DNA from: Mucilaginibacter sp. SMC90
GTDB lineage: Bacteria > Bacteroidota > Bacteroidia > Sphingobacteriales > Sphingobacteriaceae
Assembly: GCF_022811725.1 (NCBI RefSeq)
Contig: NZ_CP094527.1
Coordinates: forward strand, 3,658,001-3,722,000
Length of the DNA: 64,000 bases
Direction: 5' to 3'
The position numbers and the translations under genes were made by a program. Within the stretch, counting starts at the first letter, position 1; every line of letters starts with the position of its first letter. This document shows, one piece after another, positions 18,230 through 27,800 of this stretch. The notes under the pieces are model-generated. The model did no database searches. It saw only the letters and a program-made list of their open reading frames with translations, and had not been told where the DNA came from.

Positions 18230-18784
18230 ATGAAACGACGCAATTTTCTATCCTGGGGCTTTCTATCCATTCCGGCTATTTCATTTGCCAATGTAAAGAA
18301 CTATATAAAACACGAACGACCTAAAAAAGCTATTCTTATCCGGGCAAATGAAAGCCGTTTCGACGGCGTGCAAACAAAGGTTAAAGATGCTATTGGCCGC
18401 TGCGTGGTATCAGCAGCAGATACCGATGGTGAACTGTTGATCGTAGCACCCGGTGACCAAACTTTCGCATTCAAAGGCGGCCCGCCATTGCACATCCATA
18501 AATACCAGGACGAAGTGTTCTTTGTTGCTCAGGGTGAGTTTTTAGTACAGGTTGGCAATGATGTGCATAAAGTCAAAACCGGAGACACTGTTTTCATTCC
18601 GAGGGGAACACCACATACCTATGCCAATCCAATAGAAAACAATCTGGGAAGCATTATTTCTATCCATCAGCCGGCAGGAAATAACGAAGCATTTTTTAAA
18701 TATCTGTGTACTTACAAAAAGATGCCGGAGAAAGAGATAGACCCAGATTCGCCTGAGGTAGGCCCGCCGATTATGATAAAATAA
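18230..18784 (+). CDS. Cupin-domain protein, probably exported
   Basis: The 184-residue protein begins 'MKRRNFLSWGFLSIPAISFA', a hydrophobic export-like leader that starts with RR. One cupin follows. Motif 1 is 'GGPPLHIHKYQDEVFFVAQG' (metal ligands H and E) and motif 2 is 'VKTGDTVFIPRGTPHTYANP'. It is separated from the peroxidase gene by 4 bases and is almost certainly co-transcribed. Cupins of this kind can be dioxygenases, isomerases or sugar-binding proteins; the reaction is not assignable here. Confidence 0.83.
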   Translation: MKRRNFLSWGFLSIPAISFANVKNYIKHERPKKAILIRANESRFDGVQTKVKDAIGRCVVSAADTDGELLIVAPGDQTFAFKGGPPLHIHKYQDEVFFVAQGEFLVQVGNDVHKVKTGDTVFIPRGTPHTYANPIENNLGSIISIHQPAGNNEAFFKYLCTYKKMPEKEIDPDSPEVGPPIMIK

Positions 18785-18956
18785 CAGTTATGGTTCGAAC
18801 CTTCTTAGTTGATGTTTTATTTTCGCAATTAATTGATATCATTTCGAAAATTAGATGTCAAAATTCTGTAATGAGTGGAATAGTATTTAAATCATCCTTT
18901 TGGATCCAGACGCTGATATTCAACACTTATATCGCAATATGCTATAATTCAGGGAA

Positions 18957-18976
18957 GGAGAGGGAGAGATTTGAAC
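18957..18976. repeat. tRNA-Ser 3'-end-like 20-bp repeat, copy 2
   Basis: This differs from the copy at 9672-9691 only at position 13. With the adjoining C at 18977, its reverse complement is one base off a typical tRNA-Ser T-loop/acceptor sequence. It lies in a 510-base gap (18785-19294) with no convincing gene; a 71-codon frame there (18790-19005) looks non-coding. Confidence 0.4.
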
Positions 18977-18988
18977 CAGGTTATCTTT

Positions 18989-19005
18989 TTATTGATTATC
19001 AATAA
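18989..19005. promoter_or_regulatory. Perfect 17-bp palindrome
   Basis: TTATTGATTATCAATAA has 8-bp arms around a central T. It resembles a compressed Crp/Fnr half-site pair (TTGAT...ATCAA), but with 1 instead of 4 central bases. It sits in the non-coding gap next to the Crp/Fnr-type gene at 19295, 13 bases from the tRNA-like repeat. Function is unknown; an operator is a guess. Confidence 0.35.
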
Positions 19006-19294
19006 TGTAAGGGCTTTATTATATATCGCGCTACAAATGACGCAAAAGAAATATTTCACTTATATCAAAGCCTTTATTTTTTTTATTTCTTAAATCTCAG
19101 AACTAAACTGTTTCAACATATACACATATTCTCCCAATGAAAAATGATGGATTTCCTTATCTACTCTTGTTGTAATCAGGTAATTTTCCATGATAACACA
19201 ACTCCGGAAAATTTTATTATTTACTTCACATAGCCTGATTGTTGATAGCAGCTGTTTATGAACCTTCCCATACCAATATATAAAAGGGGATAGG

Positions 19295-19867
19295 TTATGA
19301 GGACAGATCTTTTCTTATCCTGCTTAAAGATTGTGGTGTGATCTTTAAATAGGATGCAATATATTGCTGGGGTACCTGCTGTACAAGCGTCGGATAACGC
19401 TTCAGCATTTCAAGATACTTGGCCTTTGCATCGCCGAAATTTAAAAAATCGTTATCCTTGATCTTTTGCAGTAGGGTAGATTCACTGATGCTCTTGAACT
19501 GTATGTACAGGTTGGGTATCAATTGCAAATGCTTTTCGAATGCAGAAAAATTAATCACATATACTTCACTATTTACCACAGCCTGTAACGCTTCCGTTGC
19601 AGGCTGCTTGGCATAATAACTTTCGAGGTTTGCGAAAAATTGATTCTGACGAACGAAATGTTTTGTGATATCATTGCTGTTACGGTCAATGCCAAATAGT
19701 CTTATAACACCATTGTCAACGAAAATTATATCAGTGGCGATCTCGTGAAATTCATGTAAATAATCCCCTGCTTTTACCTTCCTGTATTTGAAATCAGAGG
19801 CCAAAATATCGACATCATCTTCTGATAGAATTCCACCGAATGATAATGCAGACTTTAACCTTTTCAT
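19295..19867 (-). CDS. Crp/Fnr-family transcription regulator
   Basis: The 190-residue protein has a cyclic-nucleotide-binding-type beta barrel (residues about 15-115, 'VKAGDYLHEFHEIATDIIFV') and a C-terminal helix-turn-helix ('QQYIASYLKITPQSLSRIRK'). This is the common Bacteroidota Crp/Fnr type without iron-sulfur cysteines. Its ATG overlaps the stop of the SDR gene (ATGA), so the two are translationally coupled. It probably controls that reductase or nearby genes. Confidence 0.88.
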   Translation of the reverse strand: MKRLKSALSFGGILSEDDVDILASDFKYRKVKAGDYLHEFHEIATDIIFVDNGVIRLFGIDRNSNDITKHFVRQNQFFANLESYYAKQPATEALQAVVNSEVYVINFSAFEKHLQLIPNLYIQFKSISESTLLQKIKDNDFLNFGDAKAKYLEMLKRYPTLVQQVPQQYIASYLKITPQSLSRIRKDLSS

Positions 19868-20892
19868 TGTTTAACGATCTTTAGTTTGATAACACTTTCA
19901 GCGCACGCGATCACCGCGTTCCTGCCGGAGATCGGATCCCAATTCAATTCTTTAATAGCTTTGGTCAGATCGGTCTTTCTTCTTTTCATTTCCAATAAAA
20001 CCGGCTTTAATTCAGGTCGAAATTCCGCTATGATCCTGGTAATAAAGTTAGGGAATTCTCTGCTTGGGATCTTCCTTTCCGGATAACATTCTTGTAAAAT
20101 AGCAGAAACATCCTTTAAAGTTAAATACGCTGATGCAGCTATGTACCGATTTCCGGCTGCTTTAGGATGCTCCATTGCTTTAATTAACAGATCTGCGACA
20201 GAACGTACATCCACCAGGTCAAATCCAATTTTTGGCAACGCCGGATAGCTTTTATTAAGCAATGCAATAACGATGTTGGCTGAATTTCCAAAATCTTCTT
20301 CAAGCACCGGCCCTAAAATAGCGCCGGGACATACAGTAACCAGTTCAAGATCCGAAAGGTTACTCTTCATATAATCCCATGCCACTCTTTCAGCAATTGT
20401 TTTGCTCTTATAATATGGCGTTATATCTTTTAAGCTGTCAATGTTCGTCCAATCATTTTCATTAAATACCTTATCCTCATCCCACTCATCATTACCGTAT
20501 GCTATGGTAGAAAGTGACGAAGTCATTACTACCCGCTTTACATGGTTATGCGTAGCTGCCCTTAAAATATTGAGGATACCATTTTTAGCCGGCCTGATCA
20601 ATTCGTCTTCGTTTTTTGGTAAAGTTGATGGAAAAGGTGATGCGACATGCTGAATAAAGTCAACACCTTTGCTTAACTCGCGCCAAACATCATCTTGATC
20701 AAGATCTGCCACCGCGAAACTTAACTTATCAATATTGGCCGTATGCTCGGCTATGATCTTTTTTATGGAAGGTATTCGATTTTCCGAACGCAATGTGCCG
20801 ATAACTTCGTACCCTTCATTCAATAATTTGACGGCGGTGTGAGACCCTAAAAAACCGGTGATCCCGGTTAGCAAAACTTTACTGTTTTTCAT
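19864..20892 (-). CDS. NAD(P)-dependent extended SDR, dihydroflavonol-reductase-like
   Basis: From ATG 20892 the protein has 342 residues. 'VLLTGITGFLGSHTAVKLL' is the GxxGxxG Rossmann motif, 'VVMTSSLSTIAYG' carries the catalytic Ser/Thr, and 'YYKSKTIAERVAWDY' holds the YxxxK pair. This pattern is that of the epimerase/dihydroflavonol-4-reductase branch, which reduces ketones or aldehydes. An upstream in-frame TTG at 20910 is less likely, because ATG 20892 starts directly at the first beta strand and follows AGAGG. The Crp-type gene is coupled at its 3' end. Confidence 0.87.
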   Translation of the reverse strand: MKNSKVLLTGITGFLGSHTAVKLLNEGYEVIGTLRSENRIPSIKKIIAEHTANIDKLSFAVADLDQDDVWRELSKGVDFIQHVASPFPSTLPKNEDELIRPAKNGILNILRAATHNHVKRVVMTSSLSTIAYGNDEWDEDKVFNENDWTNIDSLKDITPYYKSKTIAERVAWDYMKSNLSDLELVTVCPGAILGPVLEEDFGNSANIVIALLNKSYPALPKIGFDLVDVRSVADLLIKAMEHPKAAGNRYIAASAYLTLKDVSAILQECYPERKIPSREFPNFITRIIAEFRPELKPVLLEMKRRKTDLTKAIKELNWDPISGRNAVIACAESVIKLKIVKQ

Positions 20893-20987
20893 AACCTCTT
20901 TTTTTAACAAAGGTCATTTGTAAGAGCGCATCCGCCATTACCATATGTTAAGAAATACTTGAAAAATTCATGCTGGAGCATTAGTGT

Positions 20988-22352
20988 TTAATGGTGCTCC
21001 GGTTCTTTAAGTGTTTTATAGATCAAAAAAGCATACAAGAGCATAAACACTGCGGCAATTATCGCGATATGAGTGATGGCTGTAACTATTTTTTGTGACC
21101 CTCCAACAGCCATCGTTCCAAAGATAGCGACTCCGACCGCACCAGCAGCCTGACGGGTAGTATTAAGAACTGCCGACGCAATGCCTGATCTGTTCGCAGG
21201 TACGGTAGAAAGGGTGCCGGTTGTCATTGCAGGCACCGCAACTCCCATACCGAAAGGTAAGCCGAAGAACGGGAATAGCAAGTGCCAGTAGGGAATATGG
21301 ATTCCGGCGAGTAATAAGCATAAACAGCCTATTGCAAAAACCACAGCGCCGATAATGATAGGCACACGGATGCCATAACGGCTCATTAAATAGCCACTCG
21401 TCAGGTTGGATATGAGAAAGCCTCCGGTCAGCGGTAAAAATGCCAGGCCGGCGTGAAAAGCAGTGTAATGAAGTACTTGTTGCAAATACAGGCTAAGCAC
21501 AAACACGAGTCCATAATAGATCCAGTTAAGGGACATTCCCAAGCCAATAAATAAATTGAAATTTTTGGAGCTGAACAGGTCAAGGGGCAGAATAGGCGCT
21601 TTAGCCACGCGTTCACGCCAGATAAACAGTCCGAACATCAGCAGGCTAAAGATGATCCCGCCATAGATCAGAGGTGATCCGGGGCCAAGGGTATGCCATT
21701 CGATCATGGCGGCGATAAAAACCGTTAATGATAATGTCCAGATCACTTGCCCGGGTATGTCAAAGCCATGGCTTTTATTTCTTTTACTATTGGTCAGGTA
21801 GGTACTTAAGAGCAAACCGGCTAAACAGATCGGAATGTTCACCAGAAAGATCATTCGCCAACTACTGAGGTTTAATAGAAGACCACCGACTACTGGCCCT
21901 GATGCGATAGAGATCGCGCCACCTGCTGTCCAATAGGCAACTGCCCGCGCCCGGAGTTTAGGCTCTGAAGCGAAATTGTTGTTTAATATTGATAATGAAC
22001 TGGGTATCATCGTGGCCGAGCCTATACCCTGCAATGCTCTGAACCCGATCAAAGCTAATGGATGCCAGGCAATTCCGCAGCCTACAGAAGCCACACCAAA
22101 AATGAGCAGGCCTAGCTGAAATAGTCGCTTAGAGCCAAGCAGGTCGCTCATTCCGCCTGCTGATAACATCAGAACGGCAAAGGCGATCGTATAGGCGTCG
22201 ACGATCCATTGGAGTGTGCTGATATTGGCAGAAAATGATCTTCCGATATGCGGAACGGCCACATTTACAATAGAAACGTCCAGTTGGGACACCACAAATG
22301 CCAGACTGGTCGTAATGACCACAAACCAAAAGCCTGTCTTATTTTTTTTCAA
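20988..22352 (-). CDS. MFS exporter, DHA2 (EmrB/QacA) family, 14 TM
   Basis: The 454-residue membrane protein starts with 'LDVSIVNVAVPHIGRSF', the helix 1 signature of DHA2 exporters. It has motif C 'GPVVGGLLLN' in helix 5 and 'WRMIFLVNIPICLAGLLLS' in helix 6. The length fits 14 helices. It would export drugs or metabolites in exchange for protons. It follows the CcmD/CcmC/efflux genes on the same strand with a 55-base gap, so it may be the last gene of that transcript. Confidence 0.9.
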   Translation of the reverse strand: MKKNKTGFWFVVITTSLAFVVSQLDVSIVNVAVPHIGRSFSANISTLQWIVDAYTIAFAVLMLSAGGMSDLLGSKRLFQLGLLIFGVASVGCGIAWHPLALIGFRALQGIGSATMIPSSLSILNNNFASEPKLRARAVAYWTAGGAISIASGPVVGGLLLNLSSWRMIFLVNIPICLAGLLLSTYLTNSKRNKSHGFDIPGQVIWTLSLTVFIAAMIEWHTLGPGSPLIYGGIIFSLLMFGLFIWRERVAKAPILPLDLFSSKNFNLFIGLGMSLNWIYYGLVFVLSLYLQQVLHYTAFHAGLAFLPLTGGFLISNLTSGYLMSRYGIRVPIIIGAVVFAIGCLCLLLAGIHIPYWHLLFPFFGLPFGMGVAVPAMTTGTLSTVPANRSGIASAVLNTTRQAAGAVGVAIFGTMAVGGSQKIVTAITHIAIIAAVFMLLYAFLIYKTLKEPEHH

Positions 22353-22407
22353 GGTGAAGTTTTTGTTGATGCAGCAAAAATAACAACATACTTATGTGCC
22401 CGTTCAT

Positions 22408-22620
22408 TTATTGATGTTCCTTTTCTAAACGCTTTAGTTTCCGGTCGATGGAAAACAGATAGATCGCCAGTCCCAGGAACGTGATCGCGATGGTGGTCAC
22501 CACCACGTAGATCTTTCCAGAGCTTCTCATTAAATCGGCCATTTCGATCTCTGAACCGGGTTTTGCATAAAGATCAGCAGCTGCAAGGACCAGTAATGCC
22601 GCGATGAATATTTTTTTCAT
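22408..22620 (-). CDS. CcmD-like small membrane protein
   Basis: The 70-residue protein has a signal-like N-terminal helix ('IFIAALLVLAAADLYA'), a short periplasmic stretch, one membrane helix ('IYVVVTTIAITFLGLAIYLF') and a charged tail ('DRKLKRLEKEHQ'). This is the form of the Bacteroidota CcmD family, which assists haem export in cytochrome c maturation. It lies 51 bases downstream of the CcmC/CcsA-like gene, as expected for that pair. Confidence 0.78.
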   Translation of the reverse strand: MKKIFIAALLVLAAADLYAKPGSEIEMADLMRSSGKIYVVVTTIAITFLGLAIYLFSIDRKLKRLEKEHQ

Positions 22621-22671
22621 GTTGAACGGTAAAGCCAGCTGATTTTAGATTGCAGCTGGCTGTTATAAATA

Positions 22672-23373
22672 TTAGTTTAAAGAGTTTTTACGGTAGTCGA
22701 TCAGTTGGAGCCGGAAGCGGATTGTAGCGATCCAGACCGCGATGAGCGACCAGCCAAGCATAGCGGGATAAAAGGCAAGCTTCATGCCGTTGTCCAGATC
22801 ATATTTACCAAATGCCGGATTGCCACCATTGCCGGGATGAAGGGAATCAGTCATACGGGGCAATACAAACAAGAGCACGATCATGATCGGGAATGCGAAA
22901 ATATTATAAATTGCAGCTATTCGTCCCCGCTTTTGTTCTTCCTCGATAGAATTACGCAGAACCAGGTAAGCAGAATACAGTAGCGCACCGATCGCTGCAC
23001 TATTTTGTTTGGGATCATTACTCCAGTAGGCTCCCCAGGTATATTTGGCCCACAGCATGCCGGATACCAGGCCGAGTATGTAAAAGAACAAACCAACCTT
23101 TACGCATTCCAATGACAGCAGGTCATATCGCTGATCTCCTGTACGCAGATACATCAGGCTGCCAAAGATCGAGATCTTAAAGACAGCCAGCATCGCCATC
23201 CACATGGGAACATGGAAATAAAGATTTCTGATCGTTTCATGCAGGATAGGTAGTGCAGGTACCGGTAAAATTAGCCCTGTAAATAAGGTTGAAAAGACCA
23301 GGATCACCCCCGTGATCTTCCACCATGGCCGATCAATATACACTAATAGCTTTTCCATCGTAATACTCATCAA
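22672..23373 (-). CDS. Cytochrome c biogenesis haem handling protein, CcmC/CcsA-like
   Basis: The 233-residue protein has six predicted membrane helices and the tryptophan-rich haem-binding motif in the form 'WGAYWSNDPKQNSA' (WWD-domain variant). Two potential haem-ligand histidines flank it ('HVPMW' before and 'DSLHPGNGGNP' after). It would present haem on the periplasmic side for attachment to c-type cytochromes. Unusually, its start overlaps the stop of a TolC-type gene by 4 bases, which places it in an RND efflux operon. Alternative ATGs lie at 23370 and 23358. Confidence 0.85.
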   Translation of the reverse strand: MMSITMEKLLVYIDRPWWKITGVILVFSTLFTGLILPVPALPILHETIRNLYFHVPMWMAMLAVFKISIFGSLMYLRTGDQRYDLLSLECVKVGLFFYILGLVSGMLWAKYTWGAYWSNDPKQNSAAIGALLYSAYLVLRNSIEEEQKRGRIAAIYNIFAFPIMIVLLFVLPRMTDSLHPGNGGNPAFGKYDLDNGMKLAFYPAMLGWSLIAVWIATIRFRLQLIDYRKNSLN

Positions 23374-24782
23374 TAGATCCCTCCACCAAGACTGCGATAC
23401 ACATCTGAAATGGCATTCAGTTCCTGACGCTTGATGGAAGCCAGTTCCAGTTCACTCTGCAAAACGTTACTCTGGGCGGTTATAACTTCGAGGTAATTAG
23501 CCATCCCATTTTTAAACAATGCATTGGCATTTGCAGTCGCTTTCTGTAGCGTCATTACACGGGCAGCAGCTATCGCTTCCCGGGCTTTTAGTTTATCTAT
23601 GCTGACCAAAGCATCAGCTACCTCGCCGACCGCCTTTAAAACGGTTTGCCTGAATAACAATACTGTTTTCTCACGCTCGACCTTAGCCACCTGGTATTGC
23701 GTACTGAGTTCTTTACGCTGAAGGAGCGGTTGAACGACACTTCCGCCGACGATGCCGAACAATGAACCGGGAATATTAAACCAGTCACTAGCCTTGATCG
23801 CATTAACGCCGCCCGAGGCCGTGATACGTAATGCGGGATACATTTGTGCCTTAGCGATACCGACACGCGAATTCGCAATGATCAGATCAAGTTCCCGACT
23901 TTTCACGTCAGGCCTGCGGCTGACCATATCCGAAGGTATTCCAGCAGAAAGAATGGCCGGGAATCTCAAGTCATCAAGTAAGGTATTTCTTTCGATCCTA
24001 TCCGGTAACTGACCGGCCAATACGCGCAGGGCATTTTCCTGAATGGCAATTCCCTGTTCCAATTGAGGAACCAGTTCCGCAGATACCTGCTGTTGCGCCT
24101 GTGCCTGTTGAACGCCTAGCAAACTTACCTGTCCGGCATCATATTGGAGTTTTACAATATTGAGTGTACTGTCGTTCAGCGCCAGGTTTTTTCTGGCAAC
24201 GCCGAGTTGTGCGTCCAGCATAAGCAGATTGAAATATCCTTGAGATACAGAGGCGATGAGGGCCGTCTGCAAAGCTTTTTTTGCTTCCTGTGTTTGCAGG
24301 TAATTGGCGAGTGCTATCCTGTTAGTATTCCTGATCTTGCCCCATATATCTGCTTCCCAGCTTAAACTCAGATTAGCAGAATAGTCTTCTAAATGATTTG
24401 TACCTAAAAATTGCCCGAGGGTCAGGCCGTTCAAACTATTGTTGGAAGGATTGGTGGTACTCGCTGTCACGTTCAATCCAATTTGAGGGACATTGTTCCA
24501 TTTAGATTGCCTTAATACCATTTGCGACTGTTCCAAAGTTTTCATGGCGATCTGCATATCATAATTTCGCGACAGGGTACTGTCGATCAACCGCTGTAAG
24601 ATCTGATCTTTAAAAAACGATCTCCATGGAATGCTGGCTACACTGGAGGTGTCTGATCCGGCAGCATTTCTAAATGCCGCCGGAAGCTCTGGTTTTGGTG
24701 TTTTGACATCCTTTGATACCCTGCAGGCACTTGTGAAGGCGATTAAAAAAGGAATTAGGTATGCTACTTTTATTTTATTCAT
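23370..24782 (-). CDS. Outer-membrane efflux lipoprotein (TolC/NodT family)
   Basis: The 470-residue protein has a lipoprotein signal with lipobox cysteine C20 ('FTSACRVSK'). It contains two OEP repeats with long helices ('QLGVARKNLALNDSTLNIVKLQY') and 'DMVSRRPDVKSRELDLI', a signature of the NodT branch. It forms the outer-membrane channel for the RND pump encoded directly upstream (18-base gap). Its stop overlaps the CcmC start. Confidence 0.93.
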   Translation of the reverse strand: MNKIKVAYLIPFLIAFTSACRVSKDVKTPKPELPAAFRNAAGSDTSSVASIPWRSFFKDQILQRLIDSTLSRNYDMQIAMKTLEQSQMVLRQSKWNNVPQIGLNVTASTTNPSNNSLNGLTLGQFLGTNHLEDYSANLSLSWEADIWGKIRNTNRIALANYLQTQEAKKALQTALIASVSQGYFNLLMLDAQLGVARKNLALNDSTLNIVKLQYDAGQVSLLGVQQAQAQQQVSAELVPQLEQGIAIQENALRVLAGQLPDRIERNTLLDDLRFPAILSAGIPSDMVSRRPDVKSRELDLIIANSRVGIAKAQMYPALRITASGGVNAIKASDWFNIPGSLFGIVGGSVVQPLLQRKELSTQYQVAKVEREKTVLLFRQTVLKAVGEVADALVSIDKLKAREAIAAARVMTLQKATANANALFKNGMANYLEVITAQSNVLQSELELASIKRQELNAISDVYRSLGGGIY

Positions 24783-24800
24783 TGCGTGACGATTAAATAA

Positions 24801-27800
24801 TTAAAGCACAGGTTCGGGTTCGTACTCCACTACCTTATGCTCTTCAACAACTTCTTTTTTTCCGGAGATCTTTTCGTGAAGTGCCTGGAAGACAACAAAC
24901 AATACCGGAATGATAAACAATCCCAGGATCACTCCGCCAAGCATGCCGCCGGCCGCCCCTATACTGATCGAATGATTACCCATTGCAGAGGGACCGGTTG
25001 CGCGCATCATCGGTGTGATACCGGCCACGAAAGCAACGGAGGTCATGATGATCGGACGTATCCGAAGTTTAGCGGCTTCCAGCGCTGATTCAACCAGGGT
25101 GTGGCCGGCATGCCTGCGTTGTACAGCGAACTCAACGATCAGGATCGCATTCTTCGCCAGCAAGCCGATCAACATGATCAGGGCCACCTGGATGTAAATG
25201 TTGTTATCGATGCCAGCCATGCCTATGGCAATGAATACCCCGATAATTCCGGTTGGCACAGAAAAGACGACAGCCAACGGAAGTATGTAGCTATTGTATT
25301 GTGCGCATAGCAGGAAGTAAACAAATAAAAGCGATAACACGAAGATGATCACTGACTGCCCTCCGGAAGAGATCTCCTCCCTGGTCATGCCGGAGAATTC
25401 GAAAGAGTAGCCCGCCGGTAAAACTTCGGCAGCAACTTCACGAACCGCCTCTATCGCATTACCGGTACTGTAGCCAGGTTTTGGCACCGCGTTAACCCCA
25501 ATAGAATTGAATAGATTGTAGCGAGTGATCACTTCGGGGCCAAATACCCTTTTTAAAGTGACAATCGTTTTTACCGGAACCATTTTTCCGGTTTTATTTT
25601 TCACATACACCTCATTTAATGATGCAGGGTCAGCACGTTCTTCTTTTTCTGCCTGAACCATGACGCGGTAATATTTACCGAAGCGATTAAAATCTGACAC
25701 CTGGGCGCTTCCGAAATAGGACTGCATTGTGCTCAGCACATCTTTCTCATCAACTTCCAATTGTTCGATCTTTTCATGGTCAAGCACCATTTCATATTGC
25801 GGATAATCCGCCCGGAAGGTGGTAAAAGCAACCGCAATTTCTTTACGTTTCATTAGCTCGGCAATAAAACGGTTAGCAAGGCCACCAAATTTGTCCAGCT
25901 TGCCGCCAGCTTTATCTTCCAGGACCAGGTCAAGAGCATCTACATTACTAAACCCGGGAACCGTTGGGAAAGAGAATACGAAACATTGGGCACCTTTGAT
26001 CGTATTTAGCCTTTTTTGCAGTTCCGCTATATTTTCCGTGACACTATTCATTTCTCCCCGTTCACCATCTTTTTTCATCCTGAAGAAGGCCACACCGGAA
26101 GACGGACTCGTTGAACTGGTCAACACATTGAATCCTGCAACCTCGTTGAAAGCAAACTTTGCTTTCATATCCCGAATTTTGTTCGCAGCTTCATCCAGAA
26201 TGGCTTGTGTTCTATTCATCGACGAACCGGGAGGTAAATTGACCGATATAGCTATAAAACCCAGATCTTCCGATGGAATAAAGCCGGTCGGCGTTCTTCG
26301 GATCAACCAGGCAGTTATCAGCACGATCAGCGCAAGTCCACCCAAACTCACCCATTTGAACCTGATCATTTTTTTTACAGCGACAACATATTTGCCGGTC
26401 ACATTTTCGAAACTCCTGTTGAAAGCAAAAAAGAATCGCTGTTTGAAATTTTTCGGCTTCTCTTTATGGTCGTGATTGACATCTTTTAACAGCAATGCAC
26501 ACAAGGCAGGACTAAGCGTCAAGGCGTTAAGCGCAGATATGGCTATGGCTATGGCCAGGGTAAAGGCGAACTGCCGGTAAAATACGCCTGCTGACCCTTT
26601 CATAAAGCCTACCGGGAGAAATACAGCCGCCATCACCAACGTAATAGAAATGATCGCTCCGGTGATCTCATGCATAGCGGACAAAGTCGCTTTCTTAGGT
26701 GTGATATTTCGGTGTTCTAATTTAGAGTGAACCGCTTCAACCACAACGATAGCATCATCCACCACGATACCAATGGCCAATACCAGGGCAAACAGGGTAA
26801 GCAGGTTGATAGAAAAACCAAAGGCAGACATAAAAAAGAACGTACCGATCACCGCAACCGGAACCGCGATCGCCGGGATCAGCGTTGATCTGAAATCCTG
26901 TAGGAAGATATAGACCACAATGAACACCAGGATGAATGCCTCTAGCAAAGTATGTTCTACCTGTTCGATGGATTGATCCAGCATATCTTTAGTATTGTAT
27001 AGGATCTGCTGTTTGATCCCGGGTGGAAAATCCTTTTCCGCTTTTTTAAGGAACTCACCCACCTTGGTCTGTATGTCCCTGGAATTTGTGCCAGGCAATT
27101 GGATCACCTGGAAAAGTACACTTTGCTTGTCGTTAACTGTATTGAGCGAGTTGTAAGTGTAACTGCCTAATTCAACTTTGGCTACATCTTTTAGCTTGAG
27201 CATACTACCGTCTGTGTTCGCCCTGATGATCATATTTCCATAGTCCTCGGGTTTGGTATATTTACCTGAATATTTGAGGACGTACTCAAAAGAACGGTTG
27301 CTGGACTCTCCAAATCTTCCGGGTGCCGCTTCCTGATTTTTACTGCGCACCGCAGCCATTACCTCCGTGGGTGTAATATTGTAGGCGGCCATTTGCGCAG
27401 GGTTCAACCATATACGCATGGAGTAATCCCTGTTTGCGCCGTAAAAGATCACCTGCCCGACGCCTTGTATACGTTTGAGCTCAGGAATGATATTGATCTG
27501 GGCATAGTTGGTCAGGTAAGTGGCATCATACAGTTTAGGCTTATCACTCATCAGGTTGATCGCCATGATCAGTGAATTTTGCACTTTTTGTGTAGTGATG
27601 CCTGCCTGAACGACCTCGGGTGGTAACAGACCGGTCGCCGATGATACGCGGTTCTGAACATTCACTGCCGCCTGGTCAGGATCGGTACCTAATTTGAAAT
27701 ACACAGAAATGGTCAGCGTGCCATCATTGCTGGAAGTCGAACTCATATAGGTCATGTTTTCAACGCCATTAATAGCTTCTTCCAATGGAGGCGCTACCGC

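Noticed and set aside
18790..19005. 71-codon frame after the cupin gene
   Set aside because: No ribosome site, unusual composition, and it runs through the tRNA-like repeat and palindrome.
25819..26475. 218-codon plus-strand frame
   Set aside because: Antisense shadow of the RND pump gene.
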